Assembly: GCA_016713865.1 (NCBI GenBank)
Contig: JADJOG010000007.1
Span: 1 to 64,000, forward strand
Length of the DNA: 64,000 nucleotides
From: Flavobacteriales bacterium
GTDB lineage: Bacteria > Bacteroidota > Bacteroidia > Flavobacteriales_F > PHOS-HE28
Reading direction: 5' to 3'
Below, one piece after another: positions 27,503 through 35,971 of this stretch. Each line of letters begins with the position of its first letter. Position 1 is the first letter of the stretch. The notes beneath the pieces were generated by a model. The model had not been told where the DNA came from, made no database searches, and saw nothing but the letters and a program-made list of their open reading frames with translations. Both the position numbers and the translations under genes were made by a program.

Positions 27503-27537
27503 GAAGGGCGCTCGATGGGCGCCCTTCATTCATTTCC
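27503..27537 (+). terminator. Rho-independent terminator
   Basis: GAAGGGCGC-TCGATGG-GCGCCCTTC is a perfect 9-bp stem with a 7-base loop, followed by the T-rich ATTCATTTCC. It lies 69 bases after the repeat-protein stop and also serves the convergent reductase gene. Confidence 0.75.
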
Positions 27538-27563
27538 AATACCACCTTCTCGAAGAAGCCCCC

Positions 27564-28542
27564 TCACCACGTACTCAGCCTCTCTCCCTTCAGCACCTCC
27601 TCCACCCTGCTCATCACTTCAGCAGTGAGCAAGTCCTGCGCTTCCACCGCCTTCAGGTTCTCTTCGAGCTGCGCCACTTTGCTGGCTCCGAGGATCACGG
27701 TGCTCACGCGGGGGTTATTCAGGCACCAAGCAATGGCGAAGACAGGAAGTGAAAGGCCTAGCGCATCGGCCGTCTCCTTCACTTCCTTCACCTTCTTCAC
27801 CCGCAATTCCGTGAGCTCACGCTCGCGAAGCCAGTCGAGTCCTTCTGCGGTAAGGCGCGTGCCCTGTTCCGCGCTGGTGCCGTGCTTGCCGCTGAGCACA
27901 CCGCTGGCAAAGGCTCCAGATCGTGGTGCCAAGGCCCACAGTATCATAGAGCGGCGCGAATTCATGCTCCACCTTCTCCCTGTGGAAGAGGTTGTACTGC
28001 GGCTGCTCCATCACCGGCGCGATGAGGTGGTGCTTCTCCGCAACGGCATGTGCCTCCTTGATCTGTTCAGCGCTCCACTCGCTGGTGCCCCAGTAGAGCA
28101 CCTTGCCTTGCATGATCAGCTGGTGCATGGTCCACACGGTCTCGTCGATGGGCGTGTTCGCATCCGGGCGGTGGCAGTAGTAGAGGTCGAGGTAGTCCAC
28201 TTGCAGGCGCTTGAGCGCATCGTTGCACGCTTCAACAACGTGCTTGCGATGAAGGCCCAATTGCGTGGGCAGCTTTCCGCCCGCGCCGAAGAAGACCTTG
28301 CTGCTCAAGATCCAGGTGTCGCGCGGCCATTCCATCTGCTTCAGGATGCGGCCCATGACGCGCTCGCTCTCACCGCGCGAATAGATTTCGGCGTTGTCGA
28401 AGAAGTTGATGCCGTTGTCGTAGGCGAGCTTCATCAGCTCGGCGGCGGTGTCGTCGGTGATGAGCTTGCCGAAGGTGAGCCAGGAGCCCAATGATAATTC
28501 GGAGACTTGGAGGCCGGAGCGGCCGAGACGTCGGTAGCGCAT
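27564..28542 (-). CDS. Aldo/keto reductase, Kv-beta-like (frameshifted)
   Basis: The chosen start at 28542 gives MRYRRLGRSGLQVSELSLGS; a second ATG four codons upstream is also possible. AKR hallmarks: NFFDNAEIYSRGESE (active-site Asp and Tyr), LSSKVFF, KRLQVDYLDLYYCHRPDANT, YWGTSEWSAEQI and the C-terminal cofactor region (AIAWCLNNPRVSTVILGASK). The arrangement and the ETVWTMHQLI segment fit the Kv-beta/YghZ group, NADPH-dependent reductases of aldehydes or ketones. Near 27945 the expected WSPLASG motif is broken: the DNA fits loss of one C from CCC and one G from GG. A 50-codon duplicate of its 3' end lies at 19442-19607. Confidence 0.88.
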
Positions 28543-28671
28543 GTTCGGCCCCATTATGCGGGGCATAGGGCAAAGGACGGTCCTGGGATCACAACATCCC
28601 GAACCGTTCGCAATTGCGTTGCACCAAGGGAGCGTGTTCGAGTGCAACTTCACCGGCCTGATCGATCAACC

Positions 28672-29073
28672 ATGGAAAAGCGCACCAAAGACAAGCCCTG
28701 GAAACTGAAGACCCCTCCCGGCACGTCGGAGTACACGATGCACATCGAGGAGAAGGACGGCAAAGAGGTCCTCGTCTGCACTGTGGGCAAAACGGTATTG
28801 CTGTACGACATCCGGTGCATCAACGACCTGCACGCCATGCTGAAGAAGCACGGCGACTGGATGGACCTCGGAGGTGCGGATGAGCAGAAGCCCGCGAAGG
28901 AGGGCACCGTGGAAGCTTGGGGCCGTTCACCGAAAAACCCCGTTGGTGGATGGTATGGCCTCAAGAAAGGACTGCGCGGACGATTCGGCGTGTACCTGCC
29001 GCCCCTGATGGAAGCATTGGGGTTATGCGAGCTCACGCACGAGGCGAAGGGGAATAAGATGAAGGCGCGCTGA
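28672..29073 (+). CDS. Conserved protein of unknown function (133 aa)
   Basis: Starts MEKRTKDKPWKLKTPPGTSE, no signal peptide. Conserved-looking blocks are LLYDIRCINDLHAMLKKHGD, WMDLGGADEQKPAKEGTVEA, WGRSPKNPVGGWYGLKKGLR and GRFGVYLPPLMEALGL. I have seen this arrangement in widely distributed uncharacterised bacterial proteins but cannot assign a function. Cytoplasmic. It is divergent from the aldo/keto reductase, with 129 bases between the starts. Confidence 0.8.
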   Translation: MEKRTKDKPWKLKTPPGTSEYTMHIEEKDGKEVLVCTVGKTVLLYDIRCINDLHAMLKKHGDWMDLGGADEQKPAKEGTVEAWGRSPKNPVGGWYGLKKGLRGRFGVYLPPLMEALGLCELTHEAKGNKMKAR

Positions 29074-29666
29074 CCATCACCCGGCGCTTCCACCGATATG
29101 GGTTTTCAACCGCCGTGGATAATTCAGTGGCTCGTTCGCGAACACTTCACAATGCGCGAATGTCTCCTTCACGCAGCCGCGATCACTTCGCGGGCGAAAT
29201 GGGAATGAATCGCCGCCATACGTGCCACAGGCGCCATCGAGCAGATGGCCCTTGCGGCTATGACCATCACATCTCCGGGAGGACTTGCATTGGCAGAGCA
29301 TGCCAATGAGGTGAACGCTGCATCCGCTGGCGGCGGAACGCGAGAAGGGGCTCCGGGGACGGGGCCTCTTCGCGTTGAAGCCATGTGGCCGGCCGGGCAT
29401 CGATCAAACCAGCCTGCGCACGGCGCGACCATTTCACGTCCGGTGCCCGTCGGCTTCACCCCATCCCGCGTTGTATCGCAATTGTGTGCTCCAATCCAGT
29501 GGCAACAAGGAGCAACTATCGGTGCTCACGGGGTATCGCTGGTCATCGACCTGTACGGAGCTCCATCAGCCGCTGAGCCAAGGCTGGCCCCGCTGATCCC
29601 CTTCAACCGACCATTGGTGCAGCCACTCCGTCGTCATCGTTTCCGGCCCCGATACCTTGGCCGCGC
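29074..29666. other. 593-base stretch without a supported gene
   Basis: All six frames here are short or shadow-like. A minus-strand frame ending PVARMAAIHSHFAREVIAAA has no recognisable family or promoter. The only structure I see is the hairpin at 29345-29370. TACCTTGG about 10 bases before the start at 29667 is a weak -7 box. Confidence 0.5.
29345..29370 (+). terminator. Wobble-paired hairpin, copy 1
   Basis: AAGGGGCTCC and GGGGCCTCTT pair as a 10-bp RNA stem with two G-U pairs around GGGGAC. Nearly the same hairpin recurs at 33870-33902. It lies 272 bases past the gene ending at 29073, so which transcript it ends is unclear. Confidence 0.4.
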
Positions 29667-30848
29667 ATGCTCTCAAGACATCGCGCGCTGGACCTCCGGC
29701 TCAGCATCAACGAATCGCTGCACATGGTGCATCGCGCAGACTGGAACACAGTGGCGCGTGGCGCAAGCCCATATCTGCAATACGACCACTTGCTCGCGCT
29801 GGAGGATCGCATGCGCGCGAGCATGGACTTCCGCTATGTGATCTACTACAACCCCAGCAATAAGCCCGTGGGGGTGGCTTGTTTCCAAGCGGTGGATGTC
29901 GTGGACCGCAGCAGCGCCTATGGCGACAAGCTCTGCCGCATGGGCAAGCGGGTGGGCAACCACATGTTCGAAGACCGGAGTATTCGTTGCCTGGTGTCGG
30001 GCAACGTGTTCCATACAGGTGATCACGGGAGCCATTTCATCGGTGGCATCTCCGAAGAGCAACGCATAGCTACCGTAGCCGACACGCTCTCTCGCCTGGT
30101 GAAGGCGGAGGCTTTCCCGGGCAAGCCCAGCGCCATGGTGGTGAAGGATATTGAAAGAGGCCTCTCTGCTACGCTGAACGGCAACCTGCCCAAGACGTAC
30201 CATTTGCTGCGCACCGATGCGAACATGCTCATGGACCTCGATCCCGCGTGGAAGACCATGGCCGAATACGAACAGGCATTGAATGCCAAGGCCCGCACGC
30301 GCCTTAAGAGTGTGATGAAGAAATCGGCTTCGTTGCGCGTGAGCAGCGTGGAGGTCGAAGCCATCGAAGCATCAACGCGGCGCATGCAAGAGCTCTACGA
30401 CGCGGTGATCGCGCGGTCGCCGTTCGTCATGGGGCAGTTGAACATGGCCGTGTACACCGATTGGAAGCGGCAGAACAAGGAAGCGCTGCGCGTGCTGTCC
30501 TATGAACTCGATGGGCAGCTAGTTGGATTCAGCACCGCATTCATCAACGGCGATACCCTCGATGCGCATTACGTGGGCATCGATCACGCACTAAATGAGC
30601 GCCATGCGATCTATCAGCGCATGCTCGTCGACCACTTGGAATGCGCCATCCGCTGGCGATCCAAGCGCATCAACTTCGGGCGCACGGCAGAACAAGCCAA
30701 GAGCAACCTCGGCGCGCTCCCGCACGACATGCACTTCCTGGTGCGGCACCGCAATCCGGTGGCGAACAAATTGATCGGCCCCATGCTGCGCAGTGTGAAG
30801 CCTGCCGAATTCGAGTTGCGCGAACCCTTCAAGCGCACCAACGCCTGA
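29667..30848 (+). CDS. GNAT-like acyltransferase family protein (393 aa)
   Basis: Intact and cytoplasmic. The layout matches long double-GNAT proteins: an N-terminal INESLHMVHRADWNTVARGA then SPYLQYDHLLALEDRMRASM, a core with YVIYYNPSNKPVGVACFQAV, a long helical linker (EQALNAKARTRLKSVMKKSA), and a second acyltransferase-like half with LRVLSYELDGQLVGFSTAFI, AHYVGIDHALNERHAIYQRM and KRINFGRTAEQAKSNLGALP. Related proteins include COG3146-like and FemAB-like acyltransferases; the substrate cannot be inferred. The next gene starts one base after its stop, so the two are probably co-transcribed. Confidence 0.72.
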   Translation: MLSRHRALDLRLSINESLHMVHRADWNTVARGASPYLQYDHLLALEDRMRASMDFRYVIYYNPSNKPVGVACFQAVDVVDRSSAYGDKLCRMGKRVGNHMFEDRSIRCLVSGNVFHTGDHGSHFIGGISEEQRIATVADTLSRLVKAEAFPGKPSAMVVKDIERGLSATLNGNLPKTYHLLRTDANMLMDLDPAWKTMAEYEQALNAKARTRLKSVMKKSASLRVSSVEVEAIEASTRRMQELYDAVIARSPFVMGQLNMAVYTDWKRQNKEALRVLSYELDGQLVGFSTAFINGDTLDAHYVGIDHALNERHAIYQRMLVDHLECAIRWRSKRINFGRTAEQAKSNLGALPHDMHFLVRHRNPVANKLIGPMLRSVKPAEFELREPFKRTNA

Positions 30849-30849
30849 G

Positions 30850-31993
30850 ATGGATTCGCTGACGCAGATCGTGCTGGGCGCCGCAGTAGGCGAGGTCGTG
30901 CTCGGCAGGAAGGTCGGCAACAAGGCCATCCTATGGGGCGCCATCGCCGGCACCATCCCGGATCTCGATGTATTGGCGCGCTCGCTCTTCGACCCGCTGC
31001 GCGCGAACGAGATCCATCGCGGCATCACGCATTCGATCCTCTTCAGTGCGGCCATGGCGCCCGTGCTCGCGTTGGCTGAAGCGGCACACGGCATCGCTGC
31101 TCTCCGTGTTCGCCCTGCTCGTCGCGCTCACCTTCGTGCAGGGCACAGAGAGTTGGATCATGCGCGGCGCGCTGCTCGCGGTCACTGCGGGCATCATCGC
31201 ACTCATCTTCCGCCGCAAGCGCAGCGTTGATGATGGAACACTGAAGCAGTGGAGCCTGCTCTTCTGGTGGAGCCTCGTCACGCATCCGCTGCTCGATTGC
31301 CACACCACCTGGGGCACGCAGCTGTTCTGGCCCCTGCCGTGGAAACTGAGCTGGAACAACATCTTCGTGGTGGACCCACTCTACACCGTGCCCTTCATGA
31401 TCTGCGTGGGCATTGTGCTCTTCATGCGCCGCGACAGCCGTTGGCGCCGCTGGGTGAATTGGCTCGGCATCGGGATCAGCTCGGCGTACATGGTATTCAC
31501 AATCGCGTGCAAGCGCATAGCCGTTGGAGCGATCGGCGCCTCACTCGAGCGTCAGCACATCGCGTACATCGATTTCTCAACGCGCCCGACGCCCTTCAAC
31601 AGCATCCTCTGGACCGTGAACGTCGATGCCGGCGACCACTACCTGCTCGGCTATCACTCCCTGCTCGACACCAAGGCCGAAGTGGAATTCGCCCGCGTGG
31701 ACAAAGGCGTGGAGAGCCTGGGAGTCTGGGCGCAGCACGAGAAGGTGAAACGGCTCGAAGTGCTCTCTGATCACAACTACACGGTGCGGTTGCAAGGCGA
31801 CACCATCGTGTTCAACGACCTGCGCTTCGGGCAAATGGGCGAGCCCTCACCCGATAAGCCCTTCGTGTTCTCTTACTTGCTGATTCCGCAGGGCGATGAA
31901 CTCCGCGTGGAACTGATTCCACCCGGACCGCCGAAGGGCGAAGACCTCAGCACCTTGTTGCAAGAGCTCTGGGTGCGCATCAAGGGGGAATGA
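30850..31993 (+). CDS. YdjM/DUF457-type membrane-bound metal-dependent hydrolase (one frameshift)
   Basis: Starts MDSLTQIVLGAAVGEVVLGR. Metal-binding motifs of the family are present: AGTIPDLDVLARSLFD and EIHRGITHSILFSAAMAP, then WWSLVTHPLLDCHTTWGTQL in the other half. Membrane segments follow LLSVFALLVALTF, MRGALLAVTAGIIALIF and FMICVGIVLFM. A soluble C-terminal domain of about 150 residues ends LLQELWVRIKGE. A frame change near 31083 separates the first 78 residues from the rest (one base lost in GGCATCGCTGCT). Family members are thought to be phospholipase- or hydrolase-like inner-membrane enzymes; the substrate is unknown. Confidence 0.85.
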
Positions 31994-31997
31994 ACGA

Positions 31998-32025
31998 ACA
32001 ACGCGGACTGAGGCCCGCGTTCAGT
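31998..32025 (+). terminator. Bidirectional terminator between convergent genes
   Basis: AACGCGG (32000-32006) and CCGCGTT (32015-32021) form a 7-bp stem, and GAAC and GTTC flanks extend it. It lies between the stops at 31993 and 32044. Confidence 0.55.
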
Positions 32026-32043
32026 TCGGAAAGAGGATGTTGC

Positions 32044-32553
32044 TCAGCTGAACTGCGCCACCACCATGAACATCACGGCGGTGGTCACGGCCCAATAGCC
32101 GAAGTTCACCATCATGTACTTGAACGACTTGCGCTCGAATAACGCGTTGGTGATGGTGATGGGCAGGATCACCACGACCGAGATGACGATGCTGTGCGCC
32201 AGGCCGTGCGTCCAGCTACTGTATCGTGCCACATAGGCGTCTGCGTGGCCCTTGAGTTCGCTGCCGAATGCGCTTGTGGCATCGATGCCCATGCCGTGTT
32301 CCACCACCGGCCTGAAGAGCGCCTCGAACATGGTTCCGTGATCAGCCAGGATCTTATAGGCCAAGCCGAAGAGGAAGGCCATCACGAAGCTCACGCCGAA
32401 GATCACGGGCATGTTGCCGCTCTTGACCTTCTCGTCTGTCATGCCCGCGGATTGCATCCACGCATTGCCGAAGACCTTCGGATTGTACCAGATGAAGCCG
32501 ATGATCATGGGCACTAATGCCGCAACGAGTTGAACGAGCCAGTTGACTTGCAT
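32044..32553 (-). CDS. DUF1761 family membrane protein
   Basis: 169 residues with four hydrophobic segments: WLVQLVAALVPMIIGFIWYN, VIFGVSFVMAFLFGLAYKIL, LAHSIVISVVVILPITITNA and VNFGYWAVTTAVMFMVVAQF. The opening VNWLVQLVAALVPMIIGFIW and the FIWYNPKVFGNAWMQSAGMT motif are characteristic of DUF1761. Its function is not established. An upstream promoter (32577-32607) fits the Bacteroidetes consensus. Confidence 0.85.
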   Translation of the reverse strand: MQVNWLVQLVAALVPMIIGFIWYNPKVFGNAWMQSAGMTDEKVKSGNMPVIFGVSFVMAFLFGLAYKILADHGTMFEALFRPVVEHGMGIDATSAFGSELKGHADAYVARYSSWTHGLAHSIVISVVVILPITITNALFERKSFKYMMVNFGYWAVTTAVMFMVVAQFS

Positions 32554-32576
32554 GGGATGAGAGGTTGGTTGAGGAT

Positions 32577-32607
32577 CAAAGCTATAAGGACCGATTCAGA
32601 CTCCAAG
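32577..32607 (-). promoter_or_regulatory. Bacteroidetes-type promoter of the DUF1761 gene
   Basis: On the minus strand TAGCTTTG (32577-32584) matches TAnnTTTG exactly and CTTG (32604-32607) lies 19 bases upstream as a 3/4 -33 box. The -7 box is 24 bases before the start at 32553. It overlaps the 3' end of the LysE-type gene. Confidence 0.55.
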
Positions 32608-33213
32608 CCAAATCCCATAGGCATGCACGAGCATGCGCAGGCCGAAGCCGATGAGCACCAGTCCGAGCATGAAGTACAACCTGCGTAGAGCAATCGGATT
32701 CAACAGCGCTCGGAGCCTCTGGGCCAAGAGCACCTTCGCGATGTCTGTAGCGAAAATGCCCATTACCACACCCGCGAGGAAATTGGTTGACCCACCCGTG
32801 TTGCCGAATGCCGAAGCACGCATCACGAATGCGACCCACACCGCGAACACGAAGGGGTTCACGAAGTTCACCAGGAAGCCAGAGGCGAAAAGCGCGAGCG
32901 TTGTCCTTCCTGATCGATGCGCTTGATTGACCATGGCAAGGTCACGGATGACCAGATAGCGCACGCCCAGCGCGAGCAGCAGCAGTCCAGCGGCCAGTGC
33001 AATCCATTGCTGCGGGATTGATCGCTGCATGGCTAGCACCAGACCTGTGGTGCATAGGACCGCCACCAGTACATCCGAAACGATGATGCCGCATGCAACC
33101 GCGAGACCTCCTCTGGTTCCATGCTCCAACGAAGCTCTCAGCAAGGTGAAGAACACAGGGCCGATGAGTAGCATTGTAGCAACGCCATAACTCAGCCCTT
33201 CGAGGAACGACAT
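32596..33213 (-). CDS. LysE-family amino-acid exporter
   Basis: The start at 33213 gives MSFLEGLSYGVATMLLIGPV, the typical beginning of this family; longer upstream frames lack any supporting sequence. 205 residues with six hydrophobic segments: LIGPVFFTLLRASLEHG, AVACGIIVSDVLVAVLCTTG, WIALAAGLLLLALGVRYLVI, ALFASGFLVNFVNPFVFAVW, LAGVVMGIFATDIAKVLLAQ and FMLGLVLIGFGLRMLVHAYG. The GPVFFTLLRASLEHG loop and NFVNPFVFAVW match the LysE/RhtB fold. Inner-membrane export of an amino acid or analogue is the expected role; the substrate is unspecified. Confidence 0.85.
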   Translation of the reverse strand: MSFLEGLSYGVATMLLIGPVFFTLLRASLEHGTRGGLAVACGIIVSDVLVAVLCTTGLVLAMQRSIPQQWIALAAGLLLLALGVRYLVIRDLAMVNQAHRSGRTTLALFASGFLVNFVNPFVFAVWVAFVMRASAFGNTGGSTNFLAGVVMGIFATDIAKVLLAQRLRALLNPIALRRLYFMLGLVLIGFGLRMLVHAYGIWLGV

Positions 33214-33397
33214 GGGGGCAAAGTAGGGCTGGGGATTGCTTGGAAATGAACTGGCCTGCGCGGCAACAACCGTTTGCCTCATCGCGGCGTCCGGTCCTGA
33301 AGCAATCGCAAACAAACGTTGCAGCAGGAGCCGCAGCTTGTTCCTTTCCAACGTTCCGCATTGCCGGAGCTCGACCTCACCGGTCGTCACCTCATGC

Positions 33398-33428
33398 TTT
33401 GCCCCGCGATTCCACGGCCCTACATTCA
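33398..33428 (+). promoter_or_regulatory. Promoter of the VOC gene
   Basis: TTTG (33398-33401), a 19-base spacer, and TACATTCA (33421-33428), matching TAnnTT of the -7 box. It lies 27 bases before the start at 33456. Confidence 0.5.
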
Positions 33429-33455
33429 CAACCCTTTCAAACAACACCAATCACA

Positions 33456-33839
33456 ATGGACGCCAACACCAACAGCCTTAACTGGTTCGAGATCCCCGCC
33501 ACCGACATCAAGCGGGCGAAGAAGTTCTACCAAGCCATCTTCAAGATCAAGATGGAAGAGATGGAGATGATGGGCATGCAGATGGCCTTCTTCCCCTTCG
33601 CGCCCGGCACCGGGAAGGCCAACGGCGGCCTGTGCAAGAGCAAGATGCACAAGCCCAGCAAGACTAGCGGCGCGATCATCTACCTCAACGCCGACCCCGA
33701 TCTGAAGACTGTGCTCGCACGCGTGAACAAGGCGGGCGGCAAGGTGATCATGCCCAAGACCAGCATCGGCGAGAACGGCTTCATGGCCTTCTTCATCGAC
33801 AGCGAGGGCAACCGCATGGCGCTGCACTCGAACAAATAG
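33456..33839 (+). CDS. VOC-superfamily protein (glyoxalase/bleomycin-resistance fold)
   Basis: 127 residues. MDANTNSLNWFEIPATDIKR and AKKFYQAIFKIKMEEMEMMG form the first babbb unit; the second has LKTVLARVNKAGGKVIMPKT, IGENGFMAFFIDSEGNRMAL and a final HSNK. The FEIPATDIKRAKKFYQ start and the FIDSEGNRMALHS end are typical of small single-domain VOC proteins, often annotated as glyoxalase-like. The metal-binding residues cannot be fixed with certainty, so enzymatic activity is not asserted. It is followed by a terminator hairpin and a convergent gene. Confidence 0.88.
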   Translation: MDANTNSLNWFEIPATDIKRAKKFYQAIFKIKMEEMEMMGMQMAFFPFAPGTGKANGGLCKSKMHKPSKTSGAIIYLNADPDLKTVLARVNKAGGKVIMPKTSIGENGFMAFFIDSEGNRMALHSNK

Positions 33840-33869
33840 GGACATTCGTCGACCAAGGTCTTCAGAAGG

Positions 33870-33902
33870 GAGGGGCTCCGGCAATGGGGCCTCTTCGCTT
33901 TT
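33870..33902. terminator. Wobble-paired hairpin, copy 2, terminator between convergent genes
   Basis: GAGGGGCTCC and GGGGCCTCTT pair with G-U wobbles, followed by CGCTTTTA on the plus strand. It lies 31 bases after the VOC stop and 9 bases from the end of the convergent T9SS gene. Same hairpin as at 29345-29370. Confidence 0.6.
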
Positions 33903-33910
33903 ATCCAACG

Positions 33911-35230
33911 CTATTCCTTGACAAGCCTCCGCGCTGCTCCAATGACCTCGCCTTGCCGCAGCGGCTTCACGAGGTAAACGCCGCGCGCAAGCATCGATAA
34001 ATCATTTGATCGGCCGTACAACCTCACGACTTCCCTGCCCTGCATGTCTGTGATCTGCAGCCCATCGATGTTCGCATCGCCCACGATGGTGATAATCGAC
34101 TGCGCCGGATTCGGAGCGAGCCACCAAGAGCGTGTGTCACGTGTTTCATCAATGCCATTCGCTTCGCTGGCCACCGCCCAGAAGTTCCGTTGGAAGCCAT
34201 TGTTGAAATCGCTCTCGTTCCGGAAACCCACACGCGTAAAGCCCGTTCCGGCTCCTGTCGTATAGAAGTAATAGTAGAAGTCCATGGTGCTGTTGGCGGG
34301 CAGCTCCACCAGGGCGGTGTCCACATCGGGCAGGTAGCACACATCGGCACAGAGCGAACTGGTCCAACCGGAGGGCATGTTCACTTGCAGTTTCACGATG
34401 CGCACCAGGCAATCGATGCTGGTTGGATTGGTCAGCAAGGCATGGCCGGTTATGGTGGTGCCTGCATCGCCCCAGATGGTGTCGTTGCTCATCAACTGCA
34501 CGGTGAAGCTCCCGCCGAAGGTTTGGCCGCAATTCGTTGGCAGGCCAAGCAGCGAGTCGATGTCGCAATAGATGTCATCGTCGTTCCTATGCAGCCAATC
34601 GTGATGGCGGAAGATGCTGCCGTCGGTATCGATCAGGTAGGCGTTGTTGGGCTGCGGGCCGTAGTAGTTCCACCACTCGTTGCAGGGTCCATCGAGGTAG
34701 ATGGGCGCATCGATCTGCATGCTGTCGAGCATGGCCTGCAGCACGGCCTTGCGCTCGCCGTAGGTCTCGGGTTGCTCGTAAAGGATCCCTGCATTGATGT
34801 TCGTCTGCCCCGTGTTCACCGCACCGAAATAGGGACTGATGTCCTGGTACGGATGCGCCTCGGGCGTGTACACGATGATGGTGGTGAGCTGCGATCCGTA
34901 GTTGGCCACCACATCGTTGATTACGGGCACTTTGTCGCGGAACACCGGGCAGGTGTAGCTGCTGCTGATCATGAGCACGGGCTTGCCCAGGAGCAGCGCG
35001 CTTTCAAGGTTGAAGGCATCGCCGTCGATATCGTACAAGTTGAAGTCGGCGGCCTGCTCGCCTTCGGGCCTTCCGCAGGAGGTGATCGGCGGGGTCTGGA
35101 AAGGCAGCGTGCAGATGGGGTCGTTGTCTGAAGGCAGCGCACCAATGCCGATGGAGGGCAGCAAATCGGGTTGGGCTAAAGCCGAACCCCAAGCAAGGCA
35201 GGCACAAAGACCGAGTATTGGGCTTCTCAT
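33911..35230 (-). CDS. T9SS-sorted protein with deiodinase-like thioredoxin fold
   Basis: The start at 35230 gives MRSPILGLCACLAWGSALAQ, a signal peptide; 17 upstream codons in the same frame are not needed. Residues from about 60 to 240 form a thioredoxin-type redoxin: ALLLGKPVLMISSSYTCPVF followed by RDKVPVINDVVANYG, with a single Cys where deiodinase-like proteins carry Cys or selenocysteine, then QLTTIIVYTPEAHPYQDISP and NAYLIDTDGSIFRHHDW. A beta domain follows, then a sorting domain (WWLAPNPAQSIITIVGDANI, GLQITDMQGREVVRLYG, MLARGVYLVKPLR). It is probably an extracellular thiol or peroxide-type enzyme. It is intact and its 3' end meets a terminator. Confidence 0.85.
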   Translation of the reverse strand: MRSPILGLCACLAWGSALAQPDLLPSIGIGALPSDNDPICTLPFQTPPITSCGRPEGEQAADFNLYDIDGDAFNLESALLLGKPVLMISSSYTCPVFRDKVPVINDVVANYGSQLTTIIVYTPEAHPYQDISPYFGAVNTGQTNINAGILYEQPETYGERKAVLQAMLDSMQIDAPIYLDGPCNEWWNYYGPQPNNAYLIDTDGSIFRHHDWLHRNDDDIYCDIDSLLGLPTNCGQTFGGSFTVQLMSNDTIWGDAGTTITGHALLTNPTSIDCLVRIVKLQVNMPSGWTSSLCADVCYLPDVDTALVELPANSTMDFYYYFYTTGAGTGFTRVGFRNESDFNNGFQRNFWAVASEANGIDETRDTRSWWLAPNPAQSIITIVGDANIDGLQITDMQGREVVRLYGRSNDLSMLARGVYLVKPLRQGEVIGAARRLVKE

Positions 35231-35277
35231 GGCGGCTCTCCGACAATACGAATATGGTAAAGGTTTGATCGCGGTGA

Positions 35278-35970
35278 TCAACGGTGCCCCTGATCCGCAA
35301 CCCGCCCATCATCCATGGTGATGATGCGGTGTGTGCGCTTGGCGAAGTCCTCATCGTGCGTCACTACCAGCAGGCTCTGGCCCTTCGCCGCCAGCTCGGA
35401 GAAGATGCCGAAGACGATCTCGCTGTTGCGGCTGTCGAGGTTGCCGGTGGGCTCGTCGCACATGAGGATGAGCGGCTCGTTGATGAGCGCGCGAGCGATG
35501 GCCACGCGCTGCTTCTCGCCGCCGCTGACCTGATTGGCCCGTTTGTGCGCCTGATGCGCCACGCCCATGGTGGTGAGGTGCGCCATCGCGCGTTCCTCCA
35601 CTTCGCGCTCGCTGAGCAAACCGCGCTTCAGCCCGGGCAGCATCACGTTGCGCAGCACACTGAACTCAGGAATGAGGTAGTGGAACTGGAACACGAAGCC
35701 GATCTTCTCATTGCGCAGTTTGCTCAGGTGCTCATGTGGTGCACCGGTGATGCGCTCACCATCGAGGAAGAGCTCGCCCTCGTAATCCGTGTCCATGGTG
35801 CTGAGGATGTAGAGCAGGGTGCTCTTGCCACAGCCGCTCTTGCCCATGATACTCGCGAACTCACCGCGCATCACCTTCAGATCGACGCCCTTGAGCACGG
35901 GTGTCACCACCGGGTCGCGGAACGACTTGGTGATGGCGCGTGCCTCGATAATGGGGTCTCCGTTGCTCAT
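35278..35970 (-). CDS. ABC transporter ATP-binding protein (LolD/MacB type)
   Basis: 230 residues. Walker A GKSGCGKST, Q-loop FVFQFHYLIPEFSV, signature VSGGEKQRVAIARAL, Walker B LILMCDEPTGNLDS and switch His in VVTHDEDFAK. The MGKSGCGKSTLLYILSTMDT context fits the LolD/MacB/FtsE group, which power extraction or export of lipoproteins, antibiotics or other substrates by MacB-type permeases. One base separates it from the fused adaptor-permease, and the three parts together make a complete exporter. The gene order is adaptor, permease, ATPase. Confidence 0.93.
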   Translation of the reverse strand: MSNGDPIIEARAITKSFRDPVVTPVLKGVDLKVMRGEFASIMGKSGCGKSTLLYILSTMDTDYEGELFLDGERITGAPHEHLSKLRNEKIGFVFQFHYLIPEFSVLRNVMLPGLKRGLLSEREVEERAMAHLTTMGVAHQAHKRANQVSGGEKQRVAIARALINEPLILMCDEPTGNLDSRNSEIVFGIFSELAAKGQSLLVVTHDEDFAKRTHRIITMDDGRVADQGHR

Positions 35971-35971
35971 G

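Noticed and set aside
29169..29459. Minus-strand frame ending PVARMAAIHSHFAREVIAAA
   Set aside because: Protein-like end but no family, no upstream promoter, and the beginning is compositionally random.
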